Assembly: GCA_021776595.1 (NCBI GenBank) | Contig: JAJFFP010000066.1 | Span: 1 to 44,928 of the forward strand | DNA: 44,928 nucleotides | Direction: 5' to 3' | Source of the DNA: Robiginitomaculum sp. | GTDB taxonomy: Bacteria > Pseudomonadota > Alphaproteobacteria > Caulobacterales > Maricaulaceae | Shown here: piece by piece, positions 18,053 to 26,905 of the stretch | How positions within the stretch are numbered: the first letter of the stretch is position 1 | How the letters are laid out: every line of letters starts with the position of its first letter | Made by a program: the position numbers and the translations under genes | The notes under the pieces: generated by a model | Databases searched by the model: none | What the model was told of the DNA's origin: nothing | Seen by the model: the letters and a program-made list of their open reading frames with translations, nothing else

Positions 18053-18081
18053 TTGTCACCAAAGGGTCACAAACCTGATAA
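18053..18081 (+). promoter_or_regulatory. Pho box (PhoB-binding direct repeats) upstream of the TonB receptor
   Basis: TTGTCAC (18053-18059), GGGTCAC (18064-18070) and a weaker CTGATAA (18075-18081) start exactly 11 bases apart. The PhoB target is CTGTCAN repeated every 11 bases, with CTGTCAC common in alphaproteobacteria. The first two repeats match well. The site lies about 247 bases upstream of the receptor ATG, implying a long leader. PhoB control of the receptor is inferred and agrees with the downstream phosphate genes. Confidence 0.65.
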
Positions 18082-18237
18082 AAAGGTCAAGAAATGTGCC
18101 TGCTCACTGGATTTTATGGTAAAGCGTGTGTATGCGGGGGTCGGAAGACTCAATCACGGGACTTCACATAGACGTGACAATGAATCGTTGATAGCGTTTA
18201 TGACAAGGATTTGGGTGTCAATCCGACTGACGGCGTC

Positions 18238-18273
18238 ATTGATGATCGTTGGCAGATTGATGATAGTGGGCAG
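18238..18273 (+). repeat. 18-base imperfect tandem duplication in the TonB receptor leader
   Basis: Two adjacent copies (18238-18255 and 18256-18273) each begin ATTGATGAT and end GGCAG, matching at 16 of 18 positions. They end 44 bases before the receptor start codon. They could be a regulator site or a recent slippage duplication; nothing in the sequence decides. Confidence 0.75.
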
Positions 18274-18317
18274 AGACAAACGCATTCTGCCGGTCTTGGT
18301 ATCTGAGGGGAACTTTT

Positions 18318-21300
18318 ATGATCAGTTTAAGACAACTCGCCGGCGGTGTAGCCGCCATTGCCATTGTGGCGTCCTTTGCCGGTCAGGCAGAAGCGCAACA
18401 AACAACATCTAACATTCGTGGCAGCGTTACCAATGCGCAAGACATAGGTATTGCCGGCGCGGAAGTTACGATCTTGCATGTGCCATCTGGTTCCGTTAAC
18501 CAGTCAACCACAAATGCAAATGGTGGTTTTTCTGCCCGTGGCCTTCGCCCAGGTGGCCCATACATAGTGACCATTACAGCACCTGGTAATGCGCCCTACC
18601 GTGTTGAGGGACTGTTCCTGCGCCTTGCAGATACCAAACAGTTGAATGTTCAACTTGATGGTATCATCCGCGAAGAAGCGATTGTGGTAACAGCCAGTGC
18701 GATTGGTTCCGGGAACCTGACCATGGGGGTCGGTTCAAAATTCGGACTGGATACGATTGAGGGTACGCCAACCGTTACCCGCGATTTTAAAGATATTTTG
18801 AAACTTGACCCTTCCGTGTATCTTGATCCAACCAACCAGAATGCCATCTCTATTGCCGGTGGTAATAACCGGTCCTTGTCCATCACGGTTGACGGCGTCC
18901 AGCAAAATGATGACTTTGGCCTGAATAATTCGGGTTTTCCGACGTTGCGGGCTCCGGTCTCGATTGATGCCATTGCCCAACTGAATGTTGAAGTGACGCC
19001 GTTCAATGTTGAATTCTCCGGGTTCCAGAGCGGTAGTGTCAACGTGGTAACCAAATCCGGGACCAATGAATTTCATGGTTCAGCTTTTGGCTACAGACGT
19101 AATAGTGATTTCACCGGTGGTGGTCTGAAAGTTGATGAATGGACCTATGGCGGCACTTTTGGTGGCCCGATCATCAAGGACAAGCTGTTCTTCTTTACCA
19201 GCTATGACCGTTTTGAAGGCACAAACATTTTTACGACGGGTCCATCCGGCGGTGGTTTTGTCAATGAAGTGGGGCGGGTGACCGTCGATGACGTCAATCA
19301 AATTACCCAAATTGCCCAGAGCGTTTATGGATTTGATACCCTGGGTTTCAATCCCAGCAATTTGAAGCAAATTGATGAGAAAATACTGGCCAAGATTGAC
19401 TGGAATATTACCGACAATCACCGCCTGAGCTTTACCCATCAACGGGTAAAAGGTAATCAGTTGCGGCCGCAGAATACGGGCGGTTCTAATATTGGCCTGT
19501 TGTCGGACTGGTATAATAACACCCAAAAATTGCGTAGTTATTCCGGTCAGTTGTTTTCGAACTGGTCTGATAACCTGTCGACCGAACTCAAGGTGTCATT
19601 CAAAAAATCACCGACCTCTCAAGCTCCTTTGGGTGGCACGGATTTTGGTTTGTTCCGGGTTCGCACCCCAGGTGGTGGCAGTGTCTTCTTTGGTCCGGAC
19701 TTCTTCCGTCATGCCAATGCGTTGACCAACAAAACCTTTAGTGTAAAGGCCAAGGCAGACTACACGGCAGGCGCACACCTGTTCACCGTTGGGGTTGAAC
19801 ATGTTGAAACCGATGTGTTTAACCTGTTTGTTCCTGGTTCACGCGGGTCTTACACATTTAACAGTATTGCGGATTTGCAGGCACAAAACGCATCCGGTGG
19901 GTTGTTCTATCAGAACGCCGTCTCCAATGATGCTAATGATGGTGCAGCAAGTTTCACATTCCAGTCTGATGCCCTGTATATACAGGACCAATGGGAAGTC
20001 GGAGATGATGTAACTGTGCAGGCCGGTGTTCGTTACGAATCGGTTAGTTCAACAAAAAACATCCTCAAGAACACCATTTTCGAAGGGCGTTATGGATTTG
20101 ATAATACGGCCACTTTAAGCGGCCGCGATATTTTCCTGCCGCGTATTGGGGTCAATTGGACGCCGACGGACAATGTTAGCATTCATGGTGGCGTTGGCCT
20201 GTTTGCTGGCGGCAACCCTAATGTATGGATTTCCAATAATTACTCCAATAATGGCGTGACCATTGACAGCATTTTCCTGCCTGGCTTCTTGTTGCCACCG
20301 GTTGATGGGTTCAATGTTCCTTCCATTGCCCAAAATGGCCTTGTTGCTGGTGACGGCAATGTGAATGCACTGGATCCGAATTTTGACATACCTTCACAAT
20401 GGAAGGCTTCATTAGGGGGCGAGTGGAATGGAGACATCAACTTCCTGGGTAGTGCCCTGGGTGATGACTGGACGTTGAGTTCCGACATTATCTTCTCATC
20501 GGTTAAGGATGCTACTTTCTGGAAAGATCTGACCTGTGGTGCTCCCAGTGGTGTAGCACCGGATGGTCGGCCAATTTATTCGTGTGACCCTGATCGCAAT
20601 GATTTGTTGCTCACCAATACCGGCGTTGGTCATGGGCGGGTCATTTCATTCCTGGCCTCGAAAACCTTCTTTGAGGATTTTAGTTTCCGTACCAGCTATT
20701 CAAACCAGAAAATCAAGGACGCAAACTCAGGCACCAGCTCAACGGCTTCGTCAAATTTTGGCAAACATGCCACGTCTGATCCTTTGACGCCTATCCTGGG
20801 GACGGCTAATTATGAACGTAAACACCGCTTTACTTTCAACTTTGATTATCGTCACAAATTTATCGGTGATAATGAAACACGCTTTACCCTGTTTGGGGAA
20901 AGTCGTTCAGGACAGCCCTTCAGTTATACCTTCGACGATCCGGGTCAGCGCGGCCAACTGAATATTTTTGGCGAGAACCGCGATTTTGCACGACGTGACC
21001 GGGCGCTCTTCTATGTGCCATCTGGTCCAAATGACCCGAATGTCACTTATGCGGCCGGGTTTGACCAAAGTGCGTTCTTTGGCTTCCTGGAAAGTTCCGG
21101 TCTGAACAAATACGCCGGTTCGATCGCACCACGTAATGCGTTTAACAGCCCTTGGGCTACCCGTTGGGACCTGAGTATCAAACAGGAAATTCCTGGTATT
21201 TTCCCAGCGGCGGCTAAAGGTATATTGTCAATGGATATCCGTAATATCGGTAATTTGATTGACAACGATTGGGGCCAGTATGAACAAGTATTTTTCCCTT

Positions 21301-21461
21301 ATGTGCAACCGGTTGTTGAAGCCGACATTCAAGGCGGTAAATATGTTTATAGTGACTTTAGCGGCACCGCACTGAGATCAAACGGTACGCTGACACGTAG
21401 TTCTATCAGTAGTGCAATTTCTAACTGGTCCATCCAGTTTGGTCTGAAATATAAATTCTAG
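18318..21461 (+). CDS. TonB-dependent receptor with N-terminal carboxypeptidase-regulatory-like domain (Oar-like)
   Basis: 1047 residues. A signal peptide ending near AQAEAQ precedes a carboxypeptidase-regulatory-like beta domain (about residues 30-110). A TonB plug follows (DGIIREEAIVVTASAIG, VDGVQQNDDFG, VEFSGFQSGSVNVVTKSG), then a long 22-strand-type barrel ending in aromatic WSIQFGLKYKF. This is the Oar-like class of outer-membrane receptor. The start has an AGGGGA ribosome-binding site. An upstream Pho box and downstream phosphate transport genes suggest uptake of phosphate esters, phosphonates or another phosphorus source. The substrate is not readable from sequence, and protein or peptide ligands are also known for this class. 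Confidence 0.93.
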   Translation: MISLRQLAGGVAAIAIVASFAGQAEAQQTTSNIRGSVTNAQDIGIAGAEVTILHVPSGSVNQSTTNANGGFSARGLRPGGPYIVTITAPGNAPYRVEGLFLRLADTKQLNVQLDGIIREEAIVVTASAIGSGNLTMGVGSKFGLDTIEGTPTVTRDFKDILKLDPSVYLDPTNQNAISIAGGNNRSLSITVDGVQQNDDFGLNNSGFPTLRAPVSIDAIAQLNVEVTPFNVEFSGFQSGSVNVVTKSGTNEFHGSAFGYRRNSDFTGGGLKVDEWTYGGTFGGPIIKDKLFFFTSYDRFEGTNIFTTGPSGGGFVNEVGRVTVDDVNQITQIAQSVYGFDTLGFNPSNLKQIDEKILAKIDWNITDNHRLSFTHQRVKGNQLRPQNTGGSNIGLLSDWYNNTQKLRSYSGQLFSNWSDNLSTELKVSFKKSPTSQAPLGGTDFGLFRVRTPGGGSVFFGPDFFRHANALTNKTFSVKAKADYTAGAHLFTVGVEHVETDVFNLFVPGSRGSYTFNSIADLQAQNASGGLFYQNAVSNDANDGAASFTFQSDALYIQDQWEVGDDVTVQAGVRYESVSSTKNILKNTIFEGRYGFDNTATLSGRDIFLPRIGVNWTPTDNVSIHGGVGLFAGGNPNVWISNNYSNNGVTIDSIFLPGFLLPPVDGFNVPSIAQNGLVAGDGNVNALDPNFDIPSQWKASLGGEWNGDINFLGSALGDDWTLSSDIIFSSVKDATFWKDLTCGAPSGVAPDGRPIYSCDPDRNDLLLTNTGVGHGRVISFLASKTFFEDFSFRTSYSNQKIKDANSGTSSTASSNFGKHATSDPLTPILGTANYERKHRFTFNFDYRHKFIGDNETRFTLFGESRSGQPFSYTFDDPGQRGQLNIFGENRDFARRDRALFYVPSGPNDPNVTYAAGFDQSAFFGFLESSGLNKYAGSIAPRNAFNSPWATRWDLSIKQEIPGIFPAAAKGILSMDIRNIGNLIDNDWGQYEQVFFPYVQPVVEADIQGGKYVYSDFSGTALRSNGTLTRSSISSAISNWSIQFGLKYKF

Positions 21462-21485
21462 CCTAAATGGCATTGCCATGATTTA

Positions 21486-21517
21486 CGGGGCGGCTCTTTG
21501 GGTCGCCCCGTTTTTTT
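21486..21517 (+). terminator. Rho-independent terminator after the TonB receptor
   Basis: A 9-base-pair GC-rich stem (CGGGGCGGC / GTCGCCCCG, one G-T pair) with a 7-base loop TCTTTGG is followed by seven T. It lies 25 bases after the receptor stop, so the receptor is probably its own transcription unit and phnC is transcribed separately. Confidence 0.9.
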
Positions 21518-21541
21518 GTGTGCTGAATAAAATCACGCATT

Positions 21542-21559
21542 TTATCATCGAAATATCAC
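21542..21559 (+). promoter_or_regulatory. Possible weak Pho box upstream of phnC
   Basis: TTATCAT (21542-21548) and ATATCAC (21553-21559) are 11 bases apart and each match 5 of 7 positions of CTGTCAY. The site lies about 140 bases before the phnC start. It is much weaker than the boxes at 18053 and 24498 and could be chance in this AT-rich stretch. Confidence 0.35.
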
Positions 21560-21701
21560 ATTTTCGTGCATTTTTGCCCTTGCCCTTGGCGAAAGCCGCG
21601 TCACACTCTCTACCCGAGTCGAGACGGTAAGGTTGCCAATAAAAAACCGCCGGAATTGTTCTGTTGCGCGTATGTGCGTGTGAATAAATTGGGGTTCCCG
21701 G

Positions 21702-22526
21702 ATGGCCGACAAGGCAAACGACCAGTTAGCGGGCGACAATGCGCTTGCGCTTACCGTTCAAAGCACCAGCGTTTCTTTTGGCACTTTTAAGGCACTGAAC
21801 AAGGTTGATCTGAAAGTCATGCCGGGCGAAATGGTCGCATTGATTGGGGCATCGGGGTCTGGAAAATCAACCTTGTTACGCACCATCGACGGACTGCAAC
21901 GGGCGGATCAAGGCTCCGGGCGGCTGGAGGTTTTTGGCCGAAAATTACAGCGCGATGGCCGTCTGGCCAAAGGTCTTCGGTATCGACGCCGTGATATAGG
22001 TTTTATATTTCAGTCATTTAATCTGGTTGGCCGCCTGAACCTTTTTAATAATGTGCTCATCGGGTGTTTGGGCCGCATTCCCACTTGGCGTGGGGTTTTT
22101 GGCGTTTTCCCCGATGAGGATAAAGTGCGCGCTATGGCCGCGCTGGAGCGCGTAGGCGTGGCCGACTTTGCCGGGCGACGCACCTCGAACTTATCTGGCG
22201 GCCAAATGCAACGCGCTGCGATTGCGCGCGCACTGGTACAGCGGGCGAAAATGGTGCTTGCTGACGAACCAATTGCCTCGTTGGACCCGGTATCGGCGCG
22301 TAAAGTGATGGAATTATTGCAAGAACTGAATGCCCGCGATGGTCTGACCGTTGTGGTGTCCCTGCATCAGGTGGATTACGCTATGCGCTATTGCCAGCGT
22401 GTGGTGGCGTTAAAAGCTGGGAAAATTGTTTTTGATGGTCCGGCCAGGGATTTGGACCGCAAGACGCTGATCAAGGTTTATGGTGAAGAATATGAGGATG
22501 CCTTCTGGACGGCGGAGGCAGTATAA
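21702..22526 (+). CDS. phnC: Phosphonate/phosphate ABC transporter ATPase, PhnC type
   Basis: 274 residues with Walker [10 protein letters not shown] (about residues 49-57), Q loop [21 protein letters not shown], signature [15 protein letters not shown], Walker [13 protein letters not shown] and His loop [10 protein letters not shown]. The Q-loop region NLVGRLN and N-V-L-IG-LG are typical of PhnC. It should energise the fused PhnD-PhnE protein encoded next; the two genes overlap by one base (TAATG) with GGCGGAGG upstream, so they are coupled. PhnC-type systems import phosphonates, phosphite or phosphate. With no C-P lyase or phosphonatase genes in the window, the true substrate may be phosphate. 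Confidence 0.92.
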   Translation: MADKANDQLAGDNALALTVQSTSVSFGTFKALNKVDLKVMPGEMVALIGASGSGKSTLLRTIDGLQRADQGSGRLEVFGRKLQRDGRLAKGLRYRRRDIGFIFQSFNLVGRLNLFNNVLIGCLGRIPTWRGVFGVFPDEDKVRAMAALERVGVADFAGRRTSNLSGGQMQRAAIARALVQRAKMVLADEPIASLDPVSARKVMELLQELNARDGLTVVVSLHQVDYAMRYCQRVVALKAGKIVFDGPARDLDRKTLIKVYGEEYEDAFWTAEAV

Positions 22527-24472
22527 TGATGAAGCACCGTATTATTCTTCTATTGAGTGTTCTCGTATTGGCGTTGGGGCTGGTTAAGGTTCAGCCGGTT
22601 TTTGGCCAGGAGAAAAAAGACAAGCCTGAGCCAGTGCGCGAGCTTAACTTCGGGGTGTTGACCACAGAAGCCAGTGATAATCTTTCCACCCTGTGGGCAC
22701 CATTTTTGGAAGATATGGGCAAAATGACCGGGATAAAGGTCAATGCCTTTTTTTCTGCTGACTATTCCGGTCTGATCGAGGCCATGCGCTTTGGTAAAAT
22801 TCAGGCTTCCTGGTTTTCCAACAAGCCGGGGCTGGAGGCGGTTCGTCGTTCCAATGGTGAAGTGTTTGCCAAGGCAACCTATCCCGATGGTGCGCCCGGT
22901 TATTATTCGGTGCTGCTGGTGCCAGCCGACAGTCCATATAAGACGCTGGATGATATTCTTAAATGCGATAAAACCATTGATTTTGGCATGGGGGATCCGA
23001 ATTCCACCTCCGGTACGCTGATGCCCATGGCCTATATTTTTGCACCGCGCGGTATTGTGCCAACCGAGTGTTTCAAGAACGTCACAAATGCCACGCACGA
23101 AGCCAATGGCTATGCCGTGGCCAACAAGCTGGTAGATGTAGCTACCAACAATACCACCAATTTGAAACGTCTGGCGCGCACTCAACCGGATATATTATCG
23201 CGTATCCGGGTGTTGTGGACATCGCCCCTGATCCAGACGGATCCGATTGTCTGGCGCCGTGATCTGGACCAGCGGACCAAGGAGAAACTGCTCTATTTTT
23301 TCATGACTTATGGGCGCCGGGCCGATAGTTCGGAGGAATTACACCGCCAGCGCCAGGTGCTGGCAGAGCTGGACTTTGGCACTTTCTTACCGGCATCGGA
23401 CGCTCACCTTGATCCGATTATCCGTCTTGAGCTCGTTCGTGATATGGCGCGGGTGCGTAATGATGACACCCTGGATGAGGAAACACGGACCAAGGAGCTG
23501 GTGCGCCTGCAGGGAGAACTTAATGAAGTGGGCATTGGTGATACTGAAATGATCGTGGCCGAGGGCATAGACAAGAATAATCGTGTCAGCAAGCGCAGCC
23601 ATGCCATGGCGGTGCCATGGCAACGCATCATTTTTACTTTAAGTATCGGCCTTGTCGCTTTTGCGATGTTTTTTTGGAGCTCCGCCACACGGGGGGCCGG
23701 GCCGGTCAAACTTTTGCGCGAGCGGGTGTTCGATGCAGCCGTTTGGGCCATCTTTTTATCCATGTTGATCTGGGCCTATGTCGCCGCCGAAATTTATAAA
23801 ACCCCGGACCTTATCAATAATGCTGACAAGATGGGTGAATATGCTGCCGGTTTCTTAAAGCTCGACTGGAAAGAGGGCTGGCTTTATTTGCAGCAAATGT
23901 CAGTGACCATCCAGATTGCGCTATGGGGCACCTTCCTTTCCATTCTGTTTGCCATTCCTTTTGGCCTGTTGTCATCGCGTAATGTGGCGCCGGCCCCGGT
24001 GGTGTTTTTTGTGCGCCGGCTGATGGATGCGTTTCGCTCGATCAACGAATTGGTGGTAGGCACCATGTTTGTGGTCACGGTTGGCCTGGGACCATTTGCC
24101 GGGGTGATGGCGCTGGCGGTGCATACCACCGGGGTTTTGGCGAAACTCTTTTCCGAAGCGGTGGAGGCCATGGATCCCGGTCCGGTTGAAGGGGTGCGCG
24201 CCACGGGTGCCCGCCCGATCCACGAAGTGATCTGGGGGGTTATCCCGCAAGTGGCGCCGCTGTGGACCTCTTATGCGCTTTACCGGTTTGAGACCAATAC
24301 CCGTTCGGCAACCATTTTGGGTCTGATCGGAGCGGGCGGTATCGGGCAATTATTGTTCGAGCAAATTCGCTCTTTCCAATACGGTAAAACCGCAGCAATT
24401 TTGTTGATTATTATCGTGGCCGTCACCCTGGTTGACATGCTCAGTCAGATTTTACGCAAGCGACTGATGTAA
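22526..24472 (+). CDS. Fused PhnD-PhnE: phosphonate-type binding protein joined to its permease
   Basis: 648 residues in one uninterrupted frame. Residues 1-26 are a signal or anchor helix. About 35-320 is a PhnD-type binding domain (LNFGVLTTEASDNLSTLW, the ligand loop GDPNSTSGT at about residue 155, and NATHEANGYAVANKLVDVA). A charged helical linker (about 295-355) leads to a membrane helix at about 367-386. A PhnE-type permease domain follows (about 395-648) with several further helices, a coupling loop (GVRATGARP-HEVIWGV-PQVAP) and GLIGAGGIGQLLFEQI. PhnD and PhnE are usually separate proteins. The fusion tethers one binding domain to each permease subunit. No frame break is seen at the junction. 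Confidence 0.9.
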   Translation: MMKHRIILLLSVLVLALGLVKVQPVFGQEKKDKPEPVRELNFGVLTTEASDNLSTLWAPFLEDMGKMTGIKVNAFFSADYSGLIEAMRFGKIQASWFSNKPGLEAVRRSNGEVFAKATYPDGAPGYYSVLLVPADSPYKTLDDILKCDKTIDFGMGDPNSTSGTLMPMAYIFAPRGIVPTECFKNVTNATHEANGYAVANKLVDVATNNTTNLKRLARTQPDILSRIRVLWTSPLIQTDPIVWRRDLDQRTKEKLLYFFMTYGRRADSSEELHRQRQVLAELDFGTFLPASDAHLDPIIRLELVRDMARVRNDDTLDEETRTKELVRLQGELNEVGIGDTEMIVAEGIDKNNRVSKRSHAMAVPWQRIIFTLSIGLVAFAMFFWSSATRGAGPVKLLRERVFDAAVWAIFLSMLIWAYVAAEIYKTPDLINNADKMGEYAAGFLKLDWKEGWLYLQQMSVTIQIALWGTFLSILFAIPFGLLSSRNVAPAPVVFFVRRLMDAFRSINELVVGTMFVVTVGLGPFAGVMALAVHTTGVLAKLFSEAVEAMDPGPVEGVRATGARPIHEVIWGVIPQVAPLWTSYALYRFETNTRSATILGLIGAGGIGQLLFEQIRSFQYGKTAAILLIIIVAVTLVDMLSQILRKRLM

Positions 24473-24497
24473 ACACGCTATGTAAAGAGCGCATTTA

Positions 24498-24515
24498 CTG
24501 TCACATGCGCGTCAT
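24498..24515 (+). promoter_or_regulatory. Pho box upstream of the phosphate porin
   Basis: CTGTCAC (24498-24504) and GCGTCAT (24509-24515) are spaced exactly 11 bases apart. The first half matches the alphaproteobacterial consensus fully and the second 5 of 7. It lies 25 bases after the phnDE stop and 66 bases before the porin start, a normal PhoB promoter distance. The porin and pstS-like genes thus probably have their own phosphate-starvation promoter. Confidence 0.72.
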
Positions 24516-24581
24516 AATCCCTGACTAGAGAGAGCCTGACGGCGGTCAAGTTCCGCTGAGTTTTTCTTTGGAGGGGTAAAC

Positions 24582-25721
24582 GTGAACAATCTTTCTTTAT
24601 GGGCTTTGTCATTTGCCATCGCGGCACCGGGCGCTGCACTGGCCGATGGCGAATTTACCATCAAACCGCGTGGGCGGGTTCTTCTGGACTTTGCCGACAT
24701 TGATTATGACCTGGCGAGCTTGAAAGCCTCGAATTCGGATGCAGAGTTTCGCACCGCGCGCTTTGGCATTTTTGGAAAACTGGGCAGTAACATAAAATAT
24801 GTTGCCGAATTTGATTTTCAAAATGGCGGCGACATCCAATTCAAGGACCCCAAGGCCAAGGACGTCAAGCTGACGTTCAAACTTAACGGCAATACGTCCA
24901 TCGTGGTCGGCAATCAGAAAACCCCGAATTCGATGGAGGAACAAACTTCCGGACGCTTCACCACGTTTTTGGAACGCGGCAGCGTCACCGATGCGTTTCG
25001 CCTTTCCCGCCGTGTTGGTGTGGTTTTCAAAACCCATGGTGATCGCTATTCATTCTCTGCTGGTGCCTTTGGCAATGACATGAATGCTGTGCTCTATAAA
25101 AATGAAGGCCTGTTTTCTAACGAACACAGTTATGCCGCACGGGCGACCTTCACGCCGATCAATACCGATAATCAAACTATCCATCTGGGGGCCAGTGTGC
25201 GTCGATTTACCGGTAATACGGGCGATCAGATACGGGTGCGGGCGCGTCCGCGCATTCATTTGTCGCAAAGGCTGGTTGATGCTAATAATCAGGGAAAGAA
25301 CTCTACGCTTTATGGTATCGAGGCAGCCTATATTTCTGGTCCCTTCCATGTTGAAGGCGAATGGATGGCCGAAGATGCGTTGAACTCATCTAATGGTTTT
25401 TTCGTGCAGGCTGGCTGGTTCCTGACAGGTGAGAAACGTGCCTACAGTGCCAAAAAGGGTGCCTTTGGCCGTATCAAGCCCAAACAAGCCTTGGGCGAAG
25501 GAGGCGCCGGAGCCTGGGAGATCGCCGCGCGTTATGACACGCTGGATTTAACCTCGGCCAATGCTGGCAAAATGAACACCTGGACGGCGGGGCTGAACTG
25601 GTATCCGCAAAGCCATGTGCGGGTTATGCTGAACGCTATACATGCCACGGCGCGCGGGGTTGCCAAATTTGGTCGCGGCAACACCGATGGCCTGCAAATG
25701 CGTCTGCAATATGACTGGTAG
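24582..25721 (+). CDS. Phosphate-selective porin, OprO/OprP family
   Basis: 379 residues with a signal peptide ending at ALA-DGEF. Next come features of the OprO/P family (PF07396): KPRGRVLLDFADIDYD, SDAEFRTARFGIFGKLGSNIKYVAEFDF, LTFKLNGNTSIVVGNQK, a C-terminal AARYDTLDL segment and a terminal beta strand ending in YDW. These form trimeric outer-membrane channels that let phosphate or polyphosphate into the periplasm. The start is GTG, supported by a strong GGAGGGG site six bases upstream. A Pho box precedes it and the PstS-type gene follows 48 bases later. Confidence 0.92.
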   Translation: MNNLSLWALSFAIAAPGAALADGEFTIKPRGRVLLDFADIDYDLASLKASNSDAEFRTARFGIFGKLGSNIKYVAEFDFQNGGDIQFKDPKAKDVKLTFKLNGNTSIVVGNQKTPNSMEEQTSGRFTTFLERGSVTDAFRLSRRVGVVFKTHGDRYSFSAGAFGNDMNAVLYKNEGLFSNEHSYAARATFTPINTDNQTIHLGASVRRFTGNTGDQIRVRARPRIHLSQRLVDANNQGKNSTLYGIEAAYISGPFHVEGEWMAEDALNSSNGFFVQAGWFLTGEKRAYSAKKGAFGRIKPKQALGEGGAGAWEIAARYDTLDLTSANAGKMNTWTAGLNWYPQSHVRVMLNAIHATARGVAKFGRGNTDGLQMRLQYDW

Positions 25722-25769
25722 TGACCGCACTCGGATTGCAACTGAATTTACTAAAAAGGAATACTGATT

Positions 25770-26903
25770 ATGAAAACCAAAACTTTGTTGATCCCGGCTC
25801 TTTTGGCTGGCGTTAGCGCTCTGGCCACACCGGCCTTTACCCGCGACACTATCCATATTGTCGGCTCGTCTACTGTTTATCCGTTTTCAACGGCAGTGGC
25901 TGAAAATTTTGGGGCGCAAACCTCTTTTCCCACGCCGATTGTGGAATCCACAGGTTCTGGCGGGGGCATGAAACTCTTTTGCCAGGGCGTGGGCGAAAAT
26001 ACGCCAGACATCACCAATGCCTCCCGGCGGATGAAAGCCAATGAATGGAAGCTCTGTCATCAGAATGGCGTAACCGAAATTGTTGAGGTCAAGATCGGCT
26101 TTGATGGGATTGTCATTGCCAATGCCATGGAGGCACCGGAATTTAATTTGACCCTGAAGCAGGTGTTTTTGGCCTTTGCTGCCAAGGTGCCGGTGGCGGA
26201 TGACAATTGTGTCCTTAAAGATAACCCTTACACCCGGTGGTCACAGATTGCTCCCTCCTTGCCCGATATAAAAATCGAGGCCTATGGTCCACCACCGACT
26301 TCTGGCACACGCGATGCGTTTGTCGAAATTGCCATGGAACACGGTGCCAAAGAGATTGCTTGCCTAAAAGCGCTAAAAGCGGCCAAGCCCGGCGATGCGA
26401 CCTACCAAAAAATTGTGCCAATATTACCTGAAAATATGGGCAAATCTGCGGATGGAAAGGCATTGAAGGGAAAGAAAATTTTCAAACAGATTGCTCATAT
26501 GCTGCGTGAAGACGGCGCGTGGATTGATGCCGGTGAAAATGATAATGCCATCGTGCAAACCCTTGAAAAAACACCAAACGCGATCGGAATTTTCGGATTT
26601 TCCTTCCTTGATCAAAATGGTGATCAGATCAAAGGGGCGATCATTGATGGCAATGAGCCCAGCTTTGAAAATATCGCCAGCGGCGTGTATCCGGTTTCGC
26701 GCGATTTGTTCTTTTATGTTAAGAAACAGCATAAGGATCTGGTGCCCGGCCTGGCGGAATATGTTGCTGAATTTACCTCGGATGATGCCTGGGGTGAATA
26801 TGGTTACCTGGGCGATAAAGGCCTGATCCCGCTTCCCGAAGCGGAACGCGAAGCCGTTGGTGCGGCGGCCCGCGCGCTTACGGTGATGACGAAAAGCCCT
26901 TGA
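25770..26903 (+). CDS. PstS-type periplasmic phosphate-binding protein
   Basis: 377 residues with a signal peptide (cleavage after about residue 24). It has the phosphate-binding loops of PstS: HIVGSSTVYPFSTAVAENF, VESTGSGGGMKLFCQG and PPPTSGTRDAFVEIAM, and late PVSRDLFFYVKKQH. It has an AAGGAA ribosome-binding site and probably forms an operon with the porin. No pstC, pstA, pstB or phoU is present nearby, so its partner permease is either elsewhere or replaced by the PhnC/PhnDE system next door. The call as a phosphate binder is strong; its transporter partner is unknown. Confidence 0.92.
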   Translation: MKTKTLLIPALLAGVSALATPAFTRDTIHIVGSSTVYPFSTAVAENFGAQTSFPTPIVESTGSGGGMKLFCQGVGENTPDITNASRRMKANEWKLCHQNGVTEIVEVKIGFDGIVIANAMEAPEFNLTLKQVFLAFAAKVPVADDNCVLKDNPYTRWSQIAPSLPDIKIEAYGPPPTSGTRDAFVEIAMEHGAKEIACLKALKAAKPGDATYQKIVPILPENMGKSADGKALKGKKIFKQIAHMLREDGAWIDAGENDNAIVQTLEKTPNAIGIFGFSFLDQNGDQIKGAIIDGNEPSFENIASGVYPVSRDLFFYVKKQHKDLVPGLAEYVAEFTSDDAWGEYGYLGDKGLIPLPEAEREAVGAAARALTVMTKSP

Positions 26904-26905
26904 TT

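Larger units (their letters stand above)
17860..18317. other. 458-base divergent intergenic region between gspD and the TonB receptor
   Basis: No convincing gene lies here. The region must hold the promoters of the leftward T2SS operon and the rightward receptor gene. It contains a Pho box with a third half-repeat (18053-18081) and an 18-base tandem duplication (18238-18273), followed by a ribosome-binding site (AGGGGA) before the receptor ATG. A short open frame starting near 18044 runs across these elements and into the receptor gene in another frame, and looks spurious. I see no clear sigma-70 promoter for gspD. Confidence 0.6.

Noticed and set aside
18044..18412. Short open frame across the Pho box into the TonB receptor
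   Set aside because: It overlaps the receptor start in another frame and covers regulatory repeats; no domain or plausible start site.
22550..23185. 211-codon open frame opposite the phnDE gene
   Set aside because: Antisense shadow of a clearly coding gene with intact motifs; no ribosome-binding site or family match.
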